Shown here: in pieces, positions 7,101 through 9,763 of the stretch | Numbering within the stretch: the first letter of the stretch is position 1 | How the letters are laid out: each line of letters opens with the position of its first letter | Assembly (NCBI GenBank): GCA_005883085.1 | Contig: VBAY01000058.1 | Location: 1 to 9,763 of the forward strand | Direction: 5' to 3' | Length of the DNA stretch: 9,763 nucleotides | From: Candidatus Bathyarchaeota archaeon | GTDB lineage: Archaea; Thermoproteota; Bathyarchaeia; 40CM-2-53-6 | Made by a program: the position numbers and the translations under genes | The notes under the pieces: generated by a model | The model's input: only the letters and a program-made list of their open reading frames with translations | The model's database searches: none | What the model was told of the DNA's origin: nothing

Positions 7101-9763
7101 TGGATCGGCCCTTGCTGTGATTCTGGTCATCAGTGCAAATCCGACGGAGCTTGCAGTCAGCACGACCTTCACTGCCAGGGCCACGGGAGGATCGCCCCCA
7201 TACGCTTCGTACGACTGGACCTTTGGCGACGGCACGACCGCAACAACCACAACGGCTACTGCCAACCACACCTACAACGCAACAGGAACATTTAGTGCAG
7301 TGGTAACAGTCACCGACTCAACCAACGTGACTGCAAGGTCGACCGCAGTTTCAGTAGCGGGCAATCCTAGATTGAGTGTTACGGCTGTTGCCGGTCCAAA
7401 CCCGACCGAGGCGAGCAAGGCGACGAGCTTTACCATTATGCCTGCTGGTGGTGCTGGTGCCATTGTTTGCAGCTGGACTTTTGGTGATACCACTACTGGT
7501 TCTGGCTGCTTGACGACTCACACCTATGCTGCCACTGGTTTGTTCACTGCCAACGTTACAGCGATCGATGGTCTTGGTGTGACCGCGACCAGTAGTGTCT
7601 CACTGACCGTCAATGCGAAGTTGACCGTCACCGTTGCAGCCAGTCCTAATCCATCCGAAGTTGGCTCGGCCATCGGTTTTACCGCACATGCAACAAGTGG
7701 AGTTGGTGTAGCGACTTGCAACTGGACTTTTGGTGACGGAACCACGGGCACCGGATGCATCACGACTCACGCCTACGCCAGCCAAGGAACGTTCACTGCA
7801 AGTGTTACTGCCGCTGATACTGTCAACGTGACAGCGACCACTAACATCTCTGTAACAGTAAATGCGAAGCTTGCCGTTACGTCTGTTGCTAGTCCGAGGC
7901 CTACTGAGGTCGGGAGAGCGGTGAGCTTTACTAGTACACCTGCCGGTGGTGTTGGTACTGTCGCTTGCAGCTGGGCCTTTGGTGATACCACTACTGGTTC
8001 TGGCTGCTTGACGACTCACACCTATGCTGCCACTGGTTCGTTCACTGCCAACGTTACAGCGATCGATGGTCTTGGTGTGACCGCGACCAGTAGTGTCTCA
8101 CTGACCGTCAATGCGAAGTTGAGTGTTACTGTTGCAGCCAGTCCGAATCTCACAGAGGTTGGTGCTCTGGTCGACTTTACCGCTCCTACAATCGGTGGTG
8201 TTGGTGCGGCGACATGCAGCTGGGCCTTTGGTGATGGTGGCACCGCTAACATATGCTCTGCAAGTCACACTTACATCACTAGTGGACCATTCAATCCCAC
8301 TGTTACTGTCACTGATGCTCTCAGTGTGACCGCTTCGAGTAGCGTGTCTGTAACTGTCAACGCTAGATTGACCCTTACTGCGACCGCTGGGCCAAACCCG
8401 ACTGACGATGGTGTCCGAGTAGGCCTTGCTCCCGTAACGGCCAGTGGTGTCGGTGCCATCACCTGCAGTTGGGACTTCGGCGACACGGCTGGCGCCACCG
8501 GATGTTCAACATCTCATACCTACACCGGTACCGGAACTTTCACAGCCACTGTCACTGCGACTGATGAGGTCGGTGTCACTAAGGTAGCCAGCGTTACGAT
8601 AACTGTGAATTCTTTGCCTGGAGTTAACTTCAGCTTTGGGCCAGATAAGCCGATGGCTGGCGAGCCCGTGAATTTCACGACAACAACAACCGGCGGTTCG
8701 GGCCCGTACAGTTTCAACTGGAACTATGGCGACGGGGGCTCGGGGTCAGGCAATCCTGCCAATCACTCATTCGTTGCTGCTGGAACATTCAACGTGACCT
8801 TAACAGTCACGGATGCGGTGGGCGAGACCGCCACTGTGACCCACTCCGTGGCTGTGACTCAAAGCCTCGCCGTTAGTATAACATCTATCACCCCATCTCC
8901 CTCGGAGATCGGAGTATCCACCAGTTACTCTGCCAACGCGACAGGTGGCACGCCGACTTACATGTTCAGCTGGGACTTCGGAGATGGATTGCAAGCGATC
9001 GGAGGCAGCCAGGCGGCCCACACGTACACTGCTACTGGAACATTCTCTGTGACAATTAGCGCGGCTGATTCTGCAAATCACACGGCAACGGCCACCCAAA
9101 CCCTAGTGGTCAATTCAAGACTCGCCGTCACGGCCGCGGCCAGTCCGAACCCGGCGGATGCAGGAGTCCCTGTAAGCTTCGCTCTCGTATCCACGGGTGG
9201 AGTTGGTAGTCTAGACTGCAACTGGAGTTTCGACGATGGCTGGTCAGCCAGCAAATGCAATACAATCCACACATACGCTACGACGGGTTCGTTTACTGCG
9301 AGTCTGACTGCAACCGATTCTCTGGGTGTAGCAGCATCGATCTCTCTCCAGATCAGCGTCGCTGTTGCCCCTACTGTCAACTTCGCATCCAGCCCTGCTG
9401 CTCCAACGACTGGTCAGTCTGTGACCTTCACAGCCACAACCAACGGCGGTGGGAGTCCCTTCACGTTCAGCTGGAATTATGGGGATGGTTCTCCAGACGA
9501 CAATGGTAGCCCAGCCACCCACACATATGCAGTCTCCGGAATCTTCATGGTCAACCTGACGATCAACGACGCCAACGGCGCCAACGCGGTTACGACGCTA
9601 TTCGTAAGCGTGGTGGAGAATAGGCCCCCAGTCTTTTCCAGCCAATCAGGGTTCCTGCCAGTAAGTGTCGGCCAGTCTCTGACCTTCACTGTAGCAGCAT
9701 CCGATCCCGAAGGGGGTCCTGTGTCCATTGCTGCACATAACCTTCCAACGGGAGCAAGCTTCG
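4111..9763 (+). CDS. Giant secreted protein: AcpA/PLC-like phosphoesterase head plus 18 PKD domains, 3' partial
   Basis: One uninterrupted frame from GTG 4111 runs off the window; I read every codon and found no stop in 1884. Residues 1-27 form a signal peptide (basic GARFK, hydrophobic VLVLGTCIVLGILIASF, likely cleavage after AVSA). Residues about 47-320 match the phosphoesterase family PF04185 (acid phosphatase AcpA / phospholipase C). From residue about 328 to 1836 come 18 PKD domains, and from 9619 an Ig/cadherin-like domain starts (NRPPVF, then VTF-like strands and SDPEGGPV). Cysteines in the mature part occur in even numbers, and N-x-S/T sequons are frequent, both fitting an extracellular protein. 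GTG is chosen because it directly precedes the signal peptide and has an upstream GGGAG. The C-terminus, and so the mode of anchoring, is not visible. Likely role: a long surface stalk presenting a binding or enzymatic head. Family assignment is firm; function is inferred. Confidence 0.93.
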   Translation, partial: MGARFKVLVLGTCIVLGILIASFAVSADYDKRSYPIIQATPPSQASFDYIVVIVMNNASSKQVYGSSAAPYLNSLASTYGYAAAYSDVEAAVSDPNYLALIGGSTFGLTADCYPTQCSLSDKSIVDSIEGAGLTWKAWAEDYPVSQGCSLSPSNAEYNSKHFPFLYFQNIVNDPARCDNLLRANSVVTSSIETDDLFLKSLSSTSSVANYNWLTPNQCDDIHDCSLSTGDKYLSQLVPKILSSTVFTTQNAALFVTFAEASGSSVGNVPAIWAGPIAKTKFQSSKSYNHYSLLTTIETAWGLSPLTSQDGSASAMTEFFKNLAPQTSLSYAPTHPVVGDLISFNSTATGGIPPYTFSWNFGESTSNVRGASGLPNTMTHTYTRAGTYTVTVNATDTNGKIGSASATVTVAAPLAVTVSGPSSGIVGTSVSFSAAASGGTSPYSFSWNFGDGTNLATGSTASHKYAVARAYTVRVNATDAKGRLASASAGITINAPPLTVTVTASGSSEVGLAVNLTATTSGGTQPYVSFIWDFGEGSTGSGNSVAHVYSASGAYSVTVTVKDSAGITATSSPRSLAVAARLQVSSVHAVPNPTEAGYSISLSATTSGGVSPVSCNWNFGDGSPPSSGCSITHVYANAADYIATVTATDNLSVTATNSMTITVSPKPTVTVSTSTPNPVVGQSLTFTATTANGVGVATCSWNFGDGSTGSGCSKTHAYTTQGTFTVKVTATDTLTVTATASVTVNVVSTLGVSLNVNPSTTESSVSISFTATAAGGTPPYTSYSWTFGDGTTATTTVATTIHTYNSTGPFTVTVTVADSVGKTASSNVSVIVNAKLTVTASASPNPIEVSVADGFTAPTTGGVGAETCTWTFGDGGTANTCSVSHTYTSAGTFTAIVTATDALGVTATNSTTITVSPKLTVTVTTSTPNPVVGQSLTLTATPFGGVGTATCTWNFGDNTTGSGCSTTHTYTNSGTFTATVTAADILTVNATTSVTFNVGSALAVILVISANPTELAVSTTFTARATGGSPPYASYDWTFGDGTTATTTTATANHTYNATGTFSAVVTVTDSTNVTARSTAVSVAGNPRLSVTAVAGPNPTEASKATSFTIMPAGGAGAIVCSWTFGDTTTGSGCLTTHTYAATGLFTANVTAIDGLGVTATSSVSLTVNAKLTVTVAASPNPSEVGSAIGFTAHATSGVGVATCNWTFGDGTTGTGCITTHAYASQGTFTASVTAADTVNVTATTNISVTVNAKLAVTSVASPRPTEVGRAVSFTSTPAGGVGTVACSWAFGDTTTGSGCLTTHTYAATGSFTANVTAIDGLGVTATSSVSLTVNAKLSVTVAASPNLTEVGALVDFTAPTIGGVGAATCSWAFGDGGTANICSASHTYITSGPFNPTVTVTDALSVTASSSVSVTVNARLTLTATAGPNPTDDGVRVGLAPVTASGVGAITCSWDFGDTAGATGCSTSHTYTGTGTFTATVTATDEVGVTKVASVTITVNSLPGVNFSFGPDKPMAGEPVNFTTTTTGGSGPYSFNWNYGDGGSGSGNPANHSFVAAGTFNVTLTVTDAVGETATVTHSVAVTQSLAVSITSITPSPSEIGVSTSYSANATGGTPTYMFSWDFGDGLQAIGGSQAAHTYTATGTFSVTISAADSANHTATATQTLVVNSRLAVTAAASPNPADAGVPVSFALVSTGGVGSLDCNWSFDDGWSASKCNTIHTYATTGSFTASLTATDSLGVAASISLQISVAVAPTVNFASSPAAPTTGQSVTFTATTNGGGSPFTFSWNYGDGSPDDNGSPATHTYAVSGIFMVNLTINDANGANAVTTLFVSVVENRPPVFSSQSGFLPVSVGQSLTFTVAASDPEGGPVSIAAHNLPTGASF
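4249..5070 (+). other. Phosphoesterase (AcpA/phospholipase C-like) domain with altered active-site residues
   Basis: Recognisable landmarks in order: FDYIVVIVMNN (residues 47-57), PNYLALIGGSTFG (95-107, with the GST that normally supplies the nucleophile at 104-105), a WKAWAEDYP segment (about 135-143), KHFPFLYFQNIVNDPARC (160-177), LTPNQCDDIHDC (213-224), ALFVTFAEA (252-260), IWAGPIAK, and YNHYSLLTTIE (287-297, His289). From family knowledge, members usually read V-M-E-N at the first site and W/F-D-E-G at the penultimate one; the acidic residues there help bind the catalytic metal. Here they read M-N-N (Asn56) and F-A-E (Ala258). The rest of the fold, including the D-x-x-H-D stretch, is kept. 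Six cysteines (112, 117, 148, 177, 218, 224) could pair. The domain may be catalytically impaired or may use other ligands. Confidence 0.85.
5845..7365 (+). repeat. Higher-order repeat: three-PKD block duplicated (units 4-6 and 7-9)
   Basis: Units 4-5-6 (5845-6606) and 7-8-9 (6607-7365) correspond one to one. Units 5 and 8 share a 26-base identical run (6127-6152 and 6883-6908, coding STPNPVVGQ), and both follow an ITVSPK linker found nowhere else in the array. Units 6 and 9 share the distinctive WTFGDGTTATTT with a long Thr-rich loop. The offset is 756 bases for the unit 5/8 and 6/9 landmarks (for example the Trp codons at 6460 and 7216) and 759 for unit 4/7 (5956 and 6715), matching a one-codon insertion in unit 4. 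The order Cys, Cys, no-Cys is kept in both blocks. This points to duplication of a three-domain segment followed by divergence. Confidence 0.8.
7480..7624 (+). repeat. 145-base near-identical direct repeat, copy 1 (PKD unit 10)
   Basis: This copy matches 7978-8122 base for base except at 7541 (T here, C at 8039; Leu versus Ser). It covers the FGDTTTGSGC core to the start of the next unit. The offset of 498 is exactly two 249-base units, so a recent duplication or gene conversion within the array is likely. Confidence 0.92.
7978..8122 (+). repeat. 145-base near-identical direct repeat, copy 2 (PKD unit 12)
   Basis: Partner of the segment at 7480-7624 with 144 of 145 bases identical. Sequence just outside on both sides diverges quickly (act versus gcc before; acc versus agt after), so the identical tract has sharp borders inside otherwise diverged units. 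That favours conversion of a short tract over duplication of whole units. Confidence 0.92.
9619..9763 (+). other. Start of an Ig/cadherin-like domain after the PKD array (partial)
   Basis: After the last PKD strand (LFVSVVE) the sequence changes type: NRPPVF, a VSVGQSLTFTV strand, AASDPEGGPVSI and NLPTGASF. This is the pattern of bacterial/archaeal Ig-like domains of the putative-Ig (He_PIG) or cadherin-like group, in which D-P-E/D-G and L-P-x-G-A are common. It is cut by the window end. It shows that the protein continues well past the PKD array with a different module. Confidence 0.65.

Larger units (their letters stand above)
5092..9618 (+). repeat. Tandem array of 18 PKD domains (about 249-264 bases each)
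   Basis: Approximate unit starts, read from the translated sequence: 5092, 5341, 5590, 5845, 6105, 6352, 6607, 6859, 7102, 7366, 7615, 7864, 8113, 8362, 8611, 8866, 9118, 9367. Each has a hydrophobic first strand, a P-x-E/V-x-G turn, a W-x-F-G-D (or close variant) core, an H-x-Y strand and a T-V-T-x-x-D-x-x-G/T-x-T-A end. Variants of the core: FGES (unit 1), FGEG (unit 3), FGDN/FGDT (8, 10, 12, 14), NYGDG (15, 18), FDDG (17). Two subtypes exist. Units 4, 5, 7, 8, 10, 11, 12, 13, 14 and 17 read G-V/A-G-x3-C-x-W and carry a cysteine pair. Units 1, 2, 3, 6, 9, 15, 16 and 18 mostly read GG-x-x-P-Y/F or close variants and carry no cysteine. PKD arrays are typical spacers in archaeal surface proteins. 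Confidence 0.92.

Noticed and set aside
5926..8498. A ladder of antisense ORFs of about 70-110 codons, spaced roughly one PKD unit apart, on the minus strand
   Set aside because: Their borders follow the repeat period of the giant PKD gene and they have no recognisable domains of their own; they are shadows of repeated codons.
5092..9618. CRISPR array as an explanation for the regular repeats
   Set aside because: The period is about 250 bases, repeats are coding and diverged, and there are no short identical repeats separated by unique spacers.

Overview
The window most likely comes from an archaeon of moderate GC content. A member of the Nitrososphaeria/Bathyarchaeia or Thermoplasmata type is my inference. 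The grounds are a GH57 glycosidase, signal-peptide/PKD surface proteins, and a secreted AcpA/phospholipase-C-like domain fused to a long PKD array; no rRNA or tRNA is present to fix the lineage. All genes lie on the + strand and are tightly packed.

Bases 1-2864 hold a small carbohydrate-type cassette. It starts with a GH57 alpha-glucan hydrolase/transferase that lacks its 5' end. Eight bases later comes an APH/choline-kinase-fold small-molecule kinase. The kinase stop codon overlaps by one base the ATG of a membrane-anchored protein with three PKD domains (2864-3979), so these three genes look co-transcribed and partly translationally coupled.

After a 131-base gap, a very large gene starts at GTG 4111 and stays open to the end of the window (1884 codons visible, no stop). 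It encodes a signal peptide, an AcpA/PLC-like phosphoesterase domain (about residues 47-320), 18 tandem PKD domains of about 83-84 residues, and the start of a different Ig/cadherin-like domain. Because it has no stop inside the window it is easily missed, and the many short ORFs in other frames over 4100-9763 are its shadows.

The most unusual content is in this giant protein. Two residues of the phosphoesterase domain that are normally acidic appear replaced (MEN to MNN, and DE to AE), suggesting a non-catalytic, perhaps binding, head. Ten of the 18 PKD units carry an extra cysteine pair with fixed C-x12-C spacing (x13 in one) around the W-x-F-G-D turn, while the other eight have no cysteine at all. 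The array also shows higher-order duplication: a three-unit block repeated at about 756 bases, and a 145-base segment repeated 498 bases downstream with one mismatch. A plausible overall picture, by inference, is a cell-surface stalk carrying a degenerate phosphoesterase head, next to a smaller PKD membrane protein and a glucan-processing/kinase pair.
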